DNA of 64,000 bases from Cydia pomonella (taxonomy: Eukaryota > Arthropoda > Insecta > Lepidoptera > Tortricidae), in the NCBI RefSeq assembly GCF_033807575.1, contig NC_084708.1:4922501-4986500 (forward strand), written 5' to 3'. The position numbers and the translations under genes were made by a program. Below the pieces are notes generated by a model. That model was not told the DNA's origin, made no database searches, and worked only from the letters and a program-made list of their open reading frames with translations. Below are positions 54,131 through 64,000 of the stretch, piece after piece (within the stretch, counting starts at the first letter, position 1; each line of letters starts with the position of its first letter).

Positions 54131-55287
54131 TTAAAAAATGCTTATTAAAAATTAGTTTATATTACTTATGCAATCAAAATAATGTAAATGATCGTATATG
54201 ATTTATATTTGTTATTATTTGCTGTGACTTATTTTTGAGTTTGTAAACTTCACAGTAATAACTTTTTAGTTTTGACGATGCGTGTTGCAAATGACTTATG
54301 TGTAAAATGGTCATTCTGTTTTGACGAAACCTGGGGTGGATAAGGTTTCTGTAAATGTGACAAAGCCTGCGATGTGGATCTTATGGTATGCTATTTTTTG
54401 GTCAATAAAGTTTTGTTAGTTAACTAGCAAGGTGCAAGTAGTAACTACTTCTTAAAATTTCCACATTTTCTGAAAATTTACCACTTACATCGAGAACTTT
54501 GCAATTTTTGATAATTCTCTTTAGCACATTGCTATTTACAAGTTTTACAACCATCTTCAATTTATTAATCCCTTCGCTTGAAATTAATTACTTTGAGTAC
54601 GCTTTTTATCATAATTTATACAATGATTAAATCCGAACCCTTCAGTTTTTATGAATAATCGAGCCAGTTGGAACCCGATTAATACCCGCGTTCGTCATTA
54701 CTCGCATTAGCGAATTGGATAGATTTCTTCTATTAGAATCCGCAAAGTATTTAAAAATCCCCGGACTGGAGTTCATTTTAATTGATATTTTATGACGCAA
54801 GCCCCATAGGTCTATCAGTGACACTATTGATATATGAGGAATCGCACTCTTACTTCATTACTCTATCCAAAAAAAAAATTCTATTTTTATTTCAACGAAC
54901 AGTTTAAGTACTAAATATTACAATAAAAATAAAAACCAATGTAATGATAGTTTTTAAAAGAAAAATGAAATAATTGGAACAAACATGCATAATCTTATTT
55001 CCTAAACGAATATAAAAATAGCAGACTATAAAAATGGGGTCGAGCCATGTGATGGTACGAAGAATAGGCGCTGGCTCAGGTATTCTGCAAGAACCCGAAG
55101 AGTAGTGACGCTAGAGATGCTGCACATAGTGTACCACTTGGTCCACTTGCCAATTCAGATTGGTAGGTTTAATATCTATTAAACCGATATTGTCAAACTG
55201 GTAAACTTTGTTTTAGATTAGATGACACATATGTGAAAATATGACCACACGGAAATTCACATACCTATTGTAATTCCATTCACTTAA
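54131..55287. other. Unassigned DNA
   Basis: A stretch at 54270-54380 (GTTTTGACGAAACCTG, CTGCGATGTGGAT) is related to the sequence just left of the LINE at 33124. No gene is supported. Confidence 0.4.
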
Positions 55288-55412
55288 TAATAATAATAAA
55301 ATAATAATAAATATTATAGGACATTATTACACAAATTGACTAAGTCACACAGCAAGCTCAATAAGGCTTGTGTTGAGGGTACTTTGACAACGTTATATAT
55401 AATATATAAATA
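55288..55412 (-). mobile_element. Partial S1 SINE, minus strand
   Basis: AAATATTATAGGACATTATT, ACACAAATTGACTAAGTCAC, CAGCAAGCTCAATAAGGCTT and GTACTTTGACAACG match the 3' half of S1 in minus orientation. The tRNA-like head is absent. Confidence 0.85.
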
Positions 55413-56607
55413 TCACATGCATCTTCCCTTTCAGTTCGTCCTCTACTCACTTTGCAGATATCCAATAGGTTTGCGCTAAAGCCGTCTTCTCAAGCAAGCA
55501 ATAGCCTACCACACTAAAACGAGGATCGTATGATCCTTCTAGTCGGTAAGATCTGTGGCGGATTGGCAAGTGAGATTCATTACCCAGATTACATTTACAC
55601 CCGATTGTTAATTCTAACTGCCCAATTAATAATAGCGTGATGGTAAAACGATTAAGTCGAGTGTAATCCTGTATATGGTTGGATATTTAAATTCATTTAT
55701 AGGGATTTAAAATGTTAACACATAGGAAACGCACAAAACGATATTGACGTATACTTAAAGAAAGGACGCTTAGCGCGAGTAATAACACGCGTGCGATAGA
55801 GATAGCAACAGGTGGATCAATGTACGAAAGTCCATAACATAATTGTACGATAGATTTAAGACTATTTAAGTCGCATCACACACGCACTTTGACATCCATG
55901 AAAACCCTTTAAAAATCCAGTCAAGTGCGAGTTCCTTTGACCAGCGCACCAAGGGTTCCGTAAAAAACTTTCAAATATCACAGACCATGACGAAACGTCG
56001 CAAATAAAGGTAAAAAAAATTGTGATAAACCCAATAAAACTAGTGGCTCTGTGAGCTGTAGACCTTGCGATAAGCTTCATAAGGTTAAAAAAAATTAAAA
56101 ATACGTAGGTGGGTGAATCAACTTTTTTTCTTTTGTTATCCTGTCCCGTTGTCCAAGGGACAACAGTGGCACAGTTTATTTGAAGAGACGTTGTATGCCG
56201 TTCTATTAACATGCTTAGTAGGGGACCCATTATGGACATTGGTTATAACGACCACAAAAACGCAAGTTTGATACATTTAAGTACCATAAAATCAGTATTT
56301 CAATGAATTTTTGTCCCCTGGACAACTAATCGTAACCATGGCAACGAGTGACGCTAAAAAGTTGATTCTCCCAGGTATTTACTTCGTTGAGCCATTATCA
56401 CAGCCAACTCACAGTAGCACTTAAGTCCTTTATGCCAATCGCCGCCGTTTAGAAACATTTTTCAAAATCGAAAAGACAGAAAAAAAATATCCAACCACCG
56501 AACCTGCTCACAAAATTTCACGAGAATCGGTTGAGAAATGCGACCTGCAGAGGAGAACATCCGGACATACCAAAGCATATCGGTCGGTCAATTATGATTT
56601 AATATAC
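55413..56607. other. Mostly unassigned; repeat-like stretches
   Basis: A 125-codon minus-strand frame (55862-56239) has a hydrophobic stretch but no recognisable family. GTTGTCCAAGGGACAAC (about 56147) is a small palindrome. CAAAATTTCACGAGAATCGG and GACCTGCAGAGGAGAACATC near 56510 look repeat-like. No gene is supported. Confidence 0.4.
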
Positions 56608-56670
56608 CTATGTATGTATGTATGTCACTTTATTGCACATAAACAGGTACCTACATATCTATATATTTCT
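56608..56670 (-). mobile_element. LINE 3' tail fragment with (ATGT)n
   Basis: TATGTATGTATGTATG is followed by TCACTTTATTGCACATAAAC, the same CTTTATTGCAC start as other LINE tails in the window, with the microsatellite as the terminal tail on the minus strand. Confidence 0.55.
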
Positions 56671-57108
56671 AGCTTGTGTAGATATATTTTAATGATCCCG
56701 AATTAAAACGGCAAAGTGCACGTCGCTCGATATTTGAATATTGGCGCGGGATATTGCATTCCTGGGAGCCTGCCGCAATTATGAGCCATATCACACAGTC
56801 AACTGACAGTAAGAATGCTATTAGTCCATCAGTTTTCACTGAATAATTAAAAAATATACCTTCCGAAACTAATAAAAATTAAAAGTCGAACATACAGCTT
56901 GGAATCATCTATATAAAAAATTGCAAGAAGTGTGATTACTTCAAAATTGGATAGAAATGGATAAGAGTAACGCACTTCCACTGCGGAGCAATTATCCACA
57001 ACAAATATAAAATTTGGGCTATGACATTAAATTGAACACTCGATATATTTTCAATATTGATAAGTCTTTATTGGCCTATAAGTGTGCTAGACACAGGCCA
57101 CTCATCTT

Positions 57109-57200
57109 ACACACAGCAAAATTGAATGGTCACTTTATGAATGAATTCCATTCATAAGGTGTCCATGTGATTTTGCAGCTCGCTGTACAAGAGAGTTTGG
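57109..57200. mobile_element. Foldback element with GAATGAATTCCATTC centre (copy 1)
   Basis: CACTTTATGAATGAATTCCA then TTCATAAGGTG is a hairpin. It is matched by 63230-63320 in reverse, including the flanking GCTCGCTGTAC/GAGCGAGCTGC sequence. Two copies suggest a small MITE. Confidence 0.6.
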
Positions 57201-57324
57201 GATATAGTCCTCACTGTAGGTCACTGCGGATTGGAGATTTCACTAACACGTTTGAACCTCTTCAGGTGTTGTGTGTGTGCGGATATCCTCACATTTTTAT
57301 TGACCGACCAACATACGAGTGATA

Positions 57325-57544
57325 CAGTCAGCATCAAAAGTAGCGGATCAAATAACGCTTCATAAGTATCTACCATTCTATAACAGCTTAACAAAAAGTG
57401 ATGTATTTAATATAGAACAACTGAGACTGTAAAATATATACTTTGGAACGTGGATTTTAGAAATGTATCTATATTTGGAAAAGTTATCTGAGATGTCAGA
57501 TACTTTTGGCGCGTTGTTTCATCCGCTACTATTGATGCTGACTG
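57325..57544 (+). mobile_element. TA-type MITE (CAGTCAGCATC family), 220 bp
   Basis: CAGTCAGCATCAAAAGTAGC and the complement CAGTCAGCATCAATAGTAGC are the ends, with TA on each side (57323-57324, 57545-57546). The interior matches 32588-32806 along its length. Non-coding. Confidence 0.92.
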
Positions 57545-57546
57545 TA

Positions 57547-57897
57547 CGAACGAGTAAGTAGACGTGACATAAAAACATAAACGTACTGTTTCTCAAAGCT
57601 GCACTGCGTCAATTTACCTGAGACTCTATGGGCATACCATTCTATTCCACCGTCCCAGAATGGTTCGTCCCATCGCTTAGCAAGTGCATCGCCTAATGCC
57701 ACGGTGTAAATATTCCGTCTAAGCTAACTATGTACCAATTTTAATAGTACAAAGTGAGAGCGTGTCATTATACACATCATATTTTCATATAAATTTGACA
57801 TTGATGATGACATGGCCACACTTCGTCATTGCAATTGCAATGCAGTTAGCATGGTCCGACTCTAGTTAACTCTTATTTGCGCATAGCTGAGATTTGG
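57547..57897. other. No recognisable feature
   Basis: No supported gene or repeat. Confidence 0.4.
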
Positions 57898-58008
57898 GGG
57901 CCTACCGCGAAAATAGAACATCGAATTTTCGTTCTTTGCCTCTCTATCACTTTTGCATATTCGAGCGACAGAGGCAGATAAAGAAATTTCGATTTTCTTC
58001 GTAGACCC
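57898..58008. mobile_element. Foldback MITE, family F (copy 2)
   Basis: GGGCCTACCGCGAAAATAG at the left and GAAATTTCGATTTTC...GTAGACCC at the right are imperfect inverted ends. The interior CTTTGCCTCTCTATCAC and CATATTCGAGCGACAGAGGC matches 5503-5613. Confidence 0.65.
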
Positions 58009-58796
58009 TTAGAAGACCTGAACCCCTAGTGTAAATTTATTCGATAGCGTGACATGACGTACGCGTTTGCGTTAAGTCTGATTTGGTATGAACTTCTGGT
58101 TCTGAACCTGAAGCTTGCCCTTGTTTATGCATATGCTCGGTATGCAATGAGAATAATCATTATAGAGCAGCACCAATACAGCATTGCAGAGAAATATCAA
58201 ATAATAGAAAGTTAAAGCCAGAATTCAGTTGTTGATATTTGCAATTCATTTGATTGATTGCATAGGCCTTCGGAGAGTCTATCTATGTATAAACGCAACA
58301 AAAATAAGCGGTTTCGTATTTTACCAAATAAGTTTTGGCATGGAAGCGTCAATGTGCGCAGTGAGCGGTGATCGTAAGAGAGGCGTAATCGTAAAAATGA
58401 CCTGCATTTAGGGTCGGTTGCCCCCATCCGTCTGCCATGATAAAAGCGTTTTCATTTTTATTTCATTTTTATTTCATTTTCTAAATGATAGAAACGGAAA
58501 CGGGACTTAATCGCGTATGAAGTCGTATATCGTTAGTGTTGTGTGTCGACAGAGAAATATCCCTAGTGTGCAAAACGTTCAAGTTAATAAACAAGATCAA
58601 GTGCGGGTAGTTCAAAAAACTCGTACGACTAAAAGATGTTGATGTCAATTTTAGCTAGTCTTCTCAGAGACCACGGGGACAACGCCGTCCTCGAAACGTC
58701 GGAGATAAACAACTTAATTATACGCGAGTAAATCCCGTTTCTATCATTTAATAATGTGTAAAAATGGTGAAAGTTTAAATCAGTGTTATACTGTTA
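58009..58796. other. Unassigned DNA
   Basis: No supported gene. TTTTCATTTTTATTTCATTT short direct repeats lie at about 58450-58480. Confidence 0.4.
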
Positions 58797-58922
58797 CAGT
58801 CAAGCTCATAAACATCTTTACAAGCCAATATTCCAAAAATATAGTTGCACGCCTCTGAGGCACTGACAATAAGGTCCTGTGAATATATTTTCGTATTTTT
58901 AAGATGTTTGTGAACTGGACCG
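58797..58922. mobile_element. TA-type MITE, 126 bp
   Basis: CAGTCAAGCTCATAAACATC and the complement of the right end (CGGTCCAGTTCACAAACATC) are imperfect inverted termini, with TA at each outer edge (58795-58796, 58923-58924). Non-coding. Confidence 0.75.
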
Positions 58923-59130
58923 TAGATGTAAATCTAGGTCGGCTATCCAGTATCCATTTAGAATAGTATCTCTAGTCGTGTTATCTGTGGTAAGTTTACT
59001 GTGGCTATAAAACGACAGTAAATTCCATTCTCGTTCGACGCGATAACAGCTCGCACGATCTTAGGTTGTCACGTTAAACGGAATCAGACACTATTTTGAC
59101 ATGAACAATGTGGTTTTATTTTGTGGCTTT

Positions 59131-59255
59131 AAGGGACCCACTGATTACCAGTTCGCCGGACGATATATCGGCCTGTCAGTTCTTAACGATTGTCAGCTTT
59201 TGCGAATAACTTACAGGCCGATATCGTCCGACGAACTGGTAATCAGTAGGCCCGT
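59131..59255. mobile_element. Palindromic MITE (GATTACCAGTTCG family)
   Basis: CTGATTACCAGTTCGCCGGA, CGATATATCGGCCTGTCAGT on the left mirror ACAGGCCGATATCGTCCG and CGAACTGGTAATCAG on the right, around CTTAACGATTGTCAGCTTTT. Arms are about 50 bp. A half copy lies at 31232-31322. Confidence 0.88.
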
Positions 59256-59475
59256 TTATGCCATGGCGCATCTTTTTATAATGCCAAAGTTTGTTAGGTA
59301 TTTACTCTAATACTTTCCGTTCTCGGTTACAAAATAATATGGTAACTAAATTAGTTTTTGATTGCGTTAAGTTTTACATTACAAATAATACAATATATGC
59401 GAAACTTAAAAAGAAGTACGTAATTATATGTTACTACTTGCTCCTTGTCTAGGTATCAGAAAATATGTACGTTTA

Positions 59476-60302
59476 AGCCCGTCACAGACGGAGCGATAAT
59501 TGGAACAGAACCGCGTGCGACGGCCGCGCGTCGTCGCCACTCACCGCTGTGTGACATGATTCACTTACTAAACGGACTCCTAAGCACGAATCCACTAGTG
59601 GACATCTTCGCTGATCATTGGCCTAGGCTAACGTCTAGTTACCCCGACTACTGTGAGAGTAAAGTGAATGATCGTATGCCAGTGTAAACGACTATGTATG
59701 TAGTAATTCAACTTATAAAGGTATTTGCACTGACAAATGTATTTGCATTGATAAATGTATTATTAGCATAGTAGCAAGTGTAATTGGTGAAAACCGTTCT
59801 TGGGAATAATTTTTTAATATATTAATATTCCGCAAGAGGCAGGCATCTTATTAATCCAGTTGTAATAGGGTTCGTTTGCGTCAAATTCGGTAGTTCTGAT
59901 TTTTTGCACTTGTCATAATCCCAAGTTTGTGACTTTGAGCGCCGGCCGCAACTTTGTCAAAAACGTAAATACCGCAAAAATTCCGTTTTTTAGATGTGGG
60001 CGATCATAACCCAAAAGGACTGTTTTTGATATTACCTTCTCAAAGCTTTAAAGTAGACTAAATTTGCGACAGTACGAGACTAGAATTGTCTCTGTAGACT
60101 TGATACTTTCCGAGAGAGCTCGCTATATGAGCTCAATATCGCAAGGACCAATGTATCTTAGGTGCTATAAGATATCGTAAGATACCAAAATATAAATAGC
60201 TTCGTGTGTGAACTCTGTCAAATAGTAAGTAAAATATATCGTAAGATGCCTTGTATAAGATATAGGTATTTTGGTATATTATCGCTCCGTCTGTGACGGG
60301 CT
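59476..60302. mobile_element. TTA-flanked non-autonomous DNA transposon, 827 bp
   Basis: The 25-bp terminal inverted repeats begin AGCCCGTCACAGACGGAG and are identical at both ends. TTA is duplicated outside them (59473-59475, 60303-60305). The ends and the 3-bp duplication fit a PIF/Harbinger-type element. The interior holds an 80-codon frame (59445-59687) that starts outside the element and has no transposase motif, so I treat it as chance. A lone terminus is at 14263. Confidence 0.92.
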
Positions 60303-60446
60303 TTAGACTTGAAGTAATATTATAATTAAAAAAGTTGATCATAACAAATTAATTCTAACTGTTAGAGGAAACATTTTAATATACATACATAATTACATAA
60401 AACAAATTGAACATCTACCATCAAACTACTAAGATGAAGGCATACC

Positions 60447-60599
60447 CAGGGCCGGATTTAGGGGAGGGCAACTGGGGCTACTGCCCCGGGCCTCCACAAA
60501 AGAGGGGCCCCCACAATAGAGAATTCGAAAAATTTACCAGGCCAGGGGGCCTCCACTCTTTTATTGCCCGAGGCCTCCAGACCTCTAAATCCGGCATTG
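60447..60599. mobile_element. hAT-type MITE, 153 bp, 8-bp target duplication
   Basis: GGCATACC is repeated exactly at 60439-60446 and 60600-60607. The termini are CAGGGCCGGATTTAG and, at the right in complement, CAATGCCGGATTTAG. An 8-bp duplication with CAG-type ends is the hAT signature. Inside, GGGGCCCCCAC and GGGGGCCTCCACTCTTTT arms fold back on one another. The open frame across it is incidental. Confidence 0.93.
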
Positions 60600-60607
60600 G
60601 GCATACC

Positions 60608-61625
60608 TATAAATCTGTAAGCAAAATAAATCTATAAAGCCACAAGCCAACCCAATCGTAAAACGAACTCCGCAATTCATCTTCGAATTTAACTTTCAAA
60701 CTGCCAGTCAAAATTACGACTGAAAATCCGTCAGAATCGATAATCTCAACGGAAAGGGTACCAGTCAACGGCCAAACTCGGAACTGCCATTTGCAACACC
60801 AGTTACCTGGCTGACATCTGTACTGGGGCCTAATTGCGAGTCAGATCTTTATTTTATTTGGCATTATTAGGAGTTGGCACAATTCAGTTCACGGAAATAA
60901 GGATAAATTTAGACTAAAGCGGCATACAGGCACCAACCAATAAGGTATCGAGATGTAGAAATATGTCACGTAGCCATGTCACAGCCTGTCAATGTCATTC
61001 CGTTGAGTTAAACGGGTCCGCTTAAAAGGTTTTAGTACATGTGATGGACCGGTATTAACATTTATTTCTTTGTTCTTTATTTAATCGTATTAAAACGTAC
61101 ATGAGTTTGGAGTTTTTTAGGTATATACGAATATTTGCACAATATTCACAATATTTCTTTACCTCGTATAAATATTTGTAAAGATAAAAAAAGCTTCGAA
61201 GAACTCATAGAATATAATAAATTACACATGAAACGGGCCAACGATATTTATTAACAAATACAATTACTATATTATACGCGTGTCTACACGTGGATGCCGG
61301 AATTTGTACCTGCGTCAGTTATTTATTAAGAGGTTTATTTATATTATTGTTGGTACTTCAAACAGTAAGTACGTCTGGAGATGTGCAGAAAAGCGACTGA
61401 TGGAATTATACAAACAGATAAAAATATTACGGAAAAAAGGACATACACTTAAATATTGTGTTTCATTTTAGGGAAAAATTGACGTTTGCTTATTTCCATT
61501 ATTAATTATATATTTACAAAATAAGAGGCATATATTTGCCAGGTAATGCACGCACTAATTATTCCACTGAAGCGAGGGGGATGAGAGGAATCAACCAGCA
61601 TTGGTTGTAATCCATATCTATCTCC
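60608..61625. other. Unassigned DNA
   Basis: No supported gene or repeat. Confidence 0.4.
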
Positions 61626-61629
61626 AAAT

Positions 61630-61975
61630 TACTTTTAACGGGGGTGTTTACTGACCATCGAGGTCAAAGCAGTTTTGGCCAAGATGGGACACTGACAACA
61701 CCGATTGTCGAATGTGTGGCGAATAGGAAGAGACAGTAAAACACCTAATGTGTGAACGCCCTCACCAGAAAAATAATGAACTACTTTGGAGCAGGCCATC
61801 TCGAACCAATGGAATTCAAAATGCTACCCATGAGCTCCATCATCCGGCATATGGAGATGGTCGGAAAAGCTCTTAAGTAGTTAACGGATCTTTCCTAAGG
61901 GGGTAGTTACACAAAAGACCCCTATGGGTAAAAATGTATCCGCAAGGGCCCCCGAAAACCATAAGATAAGATAAT
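61630..61975 (+). pseudogene. LINE C-terminal fragment with cysteine motif and 3' UTR
   Basis: One plus-strand frame at 61703-61760 reads DCRMCGE*EETVKHLMCERP, with a stop inside. The pattern C-R-x-C-G-E-x(2)-E-x(3)-HL-x-C-x-C/R-P is the one found at the end of LINE proteins with a C-terminal RNase H-like region. Frames before and after are broken. CCTAAGGGGGTAGTTACACA and GGGCCCCCGAAAACCAT follow as a 3' UTR, ending in AAGATAAGATAA. It is a decayed, 5'-truncated copy. Confidence 0.6.
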
Positions 61976-62454
61976 TCATCTCTTCTCCGCTCCGCTGGAT
62001 TATAAACATAGCCATTGTTAGATTGTTCTCATCTTCACTCGTCTCCGCCAAAGATAAAAAGCAGCCTTACAAATGTCAAAAAGCCAAAAACACTAAACAC
62101 AGAGAATAAAAAGAATGTGTACAAAGGCTAACTTATTCCTTTAAGGAATCTCTTCCAGCTAACTATTTACTTTCAACCGTATATTTTTTATTTTATACAA
62201 CACTATTTGAGCCAGGCTAAGCCCGGTTCGCGTGACCGGTAACAATTTTGGCATCGATCGGGTTTCCGGTTTCGGCGCGGCGCTTCCTAATGTCAATTTG
62301 ATTGAGATGTTTACAGTTTACAAACCAACGCCTACAATTTTATCAGGTTTTGTTTTATTAAATTTAAAGATTTTCATTCATAAACACTAACACAAACGAA
62401 ATAAGTTTTTTGCCAATTGTCATTTTTGGTTTTGGCTTATCGCTGACTGTAGTT
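61976..62454. other. No recognisable feature
   Basis: No supported gene or repeat. Confidence 0.4.
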
Positions 62455-62700
62455 TTCTTTCCACAGGCAAATAATACACTTATCGAGACAATTCTAACAA
62501 TAACAACCCCTATCACAATTAGTTTGCGTTGTTTTATCACAGAGTTGAGCCACCTCCTGTCTCCGTCATCAGATCAGCTCTATGTCATCATAATATTGCA
62601 TTGTCATCTGATTTACACATGTATGCAACATTTCAGCTCAGTCGGTGTAATCGAGATAGCATCATCTCAGCATTTCGTTGGCGACTTTCAACTCTGATCT
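62455..62700 (+). repeat. Interspersed repeat, family B (plus copy 3)
   Basis: TTTCTTTCCACAGGCAAATA, CGAGACAATTCTAACAA, CACAATTAGTTTGCGTTGTT, CATCAGATCAGCTC and TTTACACATGTATGCA follow the same order as at 4340 and 45725. Both strands are open only over short stretches. Confidence 0.8.
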
Positions 62701-63229
62701 TCCGACGAGACAGACCATCAAGTCCACCAAACTAACGTGCATAACTACATACTATATTGTATATCCCTAGCGTATGAGTACATAAATCGTTTGTAAAGGC
62801 GATTGACAGGGGGAAATTCCTCTTTAACCATTTATATGACCATTTAGGTTATTTCAAATAAGTTTAAAAAGTAAGTCTTTATAAAACCTATCGCTCGCCT
62901 GAAGCGGTCGCGTCGAGTCATTTACTTCAAAATGTCCAGTATAAGCCACATCTTCAATTACCCAGGGTTATTAAGGACTTCATGGTCCCACCTAAGCTGG
63001 TTCTTTTCTCTATGAGGACATTTAAAAAAATGTTACGATGTCTGTGTGCATAGTTAACCTAGTTTTGCTGTCTGATATGAAGTGAGCCGTAAATATAAAG
63101 TGATGGTCATAAAAAAGCACAGTAGTACTGTCATGTTAAGATTCCATTTTATATTGCATTGAAAATTTATTTGCTAGCAAGTTAAATGTTATATAATATA
63201 GTTAGGGTTATGACTTCAGTACGTGTGGA
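62701..63229. other. No recognisable feature
   Basis: No supported gene or repeat. Confidence 0.4.
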
Positions 63230-63320
63230 GAGCGAGCTGCAAAAGTGGATGGCATCTTTATGAATGGAATTCATTCATAAAGTGGTCATGCACTTTTGTC
63301 TTACCCAAGTGCTGTCATTG
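63230..63320. mobile_element. Foldback element with GAATGGAATTCATTC centre (copy 2)
   Basis: CTTTATGAATGGAATTCATT then CATAAAG is a hairpin. GAGCGAGCTGCAAAAGTG before it matches 57109-57200 in reverse. Confidence 0.6.
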
Positions 63321-63355
63321 ACATATATCTAAGGACGGGCCTTACTCGTACGGGT

Positions 63356-63636
63356 AATAAGAATGGGGCCAGTACAGCGGTGTCACGCACACGAATCCGA
63401 GCCAATCGTGCAGTCTAACGCCACAGCGCGATTGGTGGATGAGTTCGCGTCACGCGCGCGATTGGTGGATGAGTTCGCGTCACGCGCGCGATTGGTGGAT
63501 GAGTTCGCGTCACGCGCGCGATTGGTGGATGAGTTCGCGTCACGCGCGCGATTGGTCGCAATTAGTTGCGTTAAGACTGCTCGATTGGCTCGAATTCGTG
63601 AGTGACACCACTGAACTAGCACCATTCTTAGTGCCC
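63356..63636. mobile_element. Foldback element with an expanded 30-bp tandem core
   Basis: The left arm (63356-63428: AGAATGGGGCCAGTACAGCG, GTGTCACGCAC, GAGCCAATCGTGCAGTC) is complementary to the right arm (63562-63636: GACTGCTCGATTGGCTCG ... CACCATTCTTAGTG). Between them lie four exact 30-bp units (63431-63550) plus a partial fifth. Both strands are open for 80 codons because 30 is a multiple of three and the unit has no stop in those frames. Confidence 0.88.
63431..63550 (+). repeat. Four exact 30-bp tandem repeats
   Basis: The unit starts ATTGGTGGATGAGTTCGCGT and ends CACGCGCGCG. Copies begin at 63431, 63461, 63491 and 63521 and appear identical. In one frame it would encode RLVDEFASRA repeats, but nothing suggests translation. 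There are no spacers, so it is not a CRISPR array. Confidence 0.95.
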
Positions 63637-63743
63637 CTAAGTTTTACCTTGTCTTGTGCGTATGTTTGTGTCTTGTTATTCACTGTAGTCTTAAAACTTA
63701 GCAGATATTCGGAAGTGCCTCTAAAATACCCGAATATACCTAA

Positions 63744-63883
63744 TATGTGACATTCCACGAGTAAAGGTACCTTATGGCGGATGGCGCTTACGCTATTATT
63801 AACATAGCTCCAATACTAATGCTGCGCGACGTAAGCGACGACCGCCATATGTGCCAGTACCTTTAGCCGTGGAATGTCACATA
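63744..63883. mobile_element. Palindromic MITE with TATGTGACATTCCACG termini
   Basis: TATGTGACATTCCACG at 63744 is exactly complementary to the end at 63883. Inside, AAAGGTAC...ATGGCGG...CGCTTACG is mirrored by CGTAAGCG...CCGCCATA...GTACCTTT. About 140 bp, non-coding, near-complete foldback. Confidence 0.92.
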
Positions 63884-64000
63884 CATTACGTTACCATATT
63901 AAAATAATTTTAAAAAGTTTACTGCGTGTACACGTTGCGTGCTCGATCAGAAGAGACAGTGCAGTTGGTGTTCGAGTCGAAGATCCTCAAAACTGGATCG

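Noticed and set aside
55862..56239. 125-codon minus-strand frame
   Set aside because: Long for chance, but it overlaps repeat-like sequence (GGGTTCCGT and GTTGTCCAAGGGACAAC blocks) and shows no domain.
60407..60637. 76-codon frame rich in P and G
   Set aside because: It spans a hAT-type MITE with exact 8-bp flanks; the frame is incidental.
63431..63550. CRISPR-like array
   Set aside because: The units are adjacent with no spacers, and the context is insect-type nuclear DNA.
63363..63605. Open frame of 80 codons with RLVDEFASRA repeats (and the opposite-strand frame)
   Set aside because: Produced by a 30-bp DNA repeat inside a foldback element. Both strands are open for the same reason, so there is no evidence of coding.

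Overview
The window looks like AT-rich nuclear DNA from an insect, most likely a moth or butterfly. That inference rests on the kinds of repeats present: tRNA-derived SINEs with (TTA)n tails, RTE and CR1/Jockey-like LINE remnants, and dense short foldback MITEs. It does not rest on any host gene. Nothing bacterial, no operon, no CRISPR array, no rRNA gene and no complete host protein-coding gene was found. Most short open frames are chance frames or antisense shadows of transposon sequence.

Layout. From 0 to 11 kb the DNA is mainly unassigned, with scattered repeat fragments. These include an 82-bp near-perfect palindrome (about 1.48 kb) and a 272-bp MITE split by a SINE (8.27-8.72 kb). A 5'-truncated LINE with an open 340-codon reverse transcriptase frame lies at 11.6-12.7 kb (minus strand). 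A full-length SINE with an 11-bp target duplication sits at 14.76-15.01 kb. A 1.17-kb TTA-flanked DNA element at 15.4-16.6 kb has inserted into a LINE tail. From 16.8 to 19.5 kb there is a dense cluster of foldback elements, plus a minus-strand coding-like frame (18.8-19.2 kb) broken by a MITE. Between 21.1 and 22.1 kb are two abutting LINE fragments, one carrying a perfect 114-bp AT palindrome. The best candidate for a host exon is at 23.18-23.38 kb (plus): an open frame beginning at an acceptor-like AG and ending in a stop.

From 26 to 33 kb the window holds further copies of the 272-bp MITE and a recent 5'-truncated RTE LINE (29.42-30.08 kb, 10-bp target duplication) nested inside a TA-type MITE. 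A frameshifted ~3-kb LINE occupies 33.1-36.1 kb (minus). From 37 to 42 kb there are two tandem arrays (220-bp and 160-bp periods) and two SINEs of a second family with target duplications. From 43 to 58 kb the DNA has LINE 3' ends, a degenerate RTE tail with a zinc motif, and more MITEs. From 58 to 64 kb it contains a TTA-flanked 827-bp element, a 153-bp hAT-type MITE with an 8-bp duplication, a LINE C-terminal remnant, and a foldback element whose centre has expanded into four exact 30-bp repeats.

The parts do not form a gene system. They form a record of successive insertions whose order can be read from nesting and target duplications: TA- and TTA-type MITEs are older, and SINE/LINE copies interrupt them. 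The two observations most worth following are the possible terminal exon at 23.2 kb and the MITE-broken frame at 18.8-19.2 kb. No previously undescribed functional system can be supported from the sequence alone.
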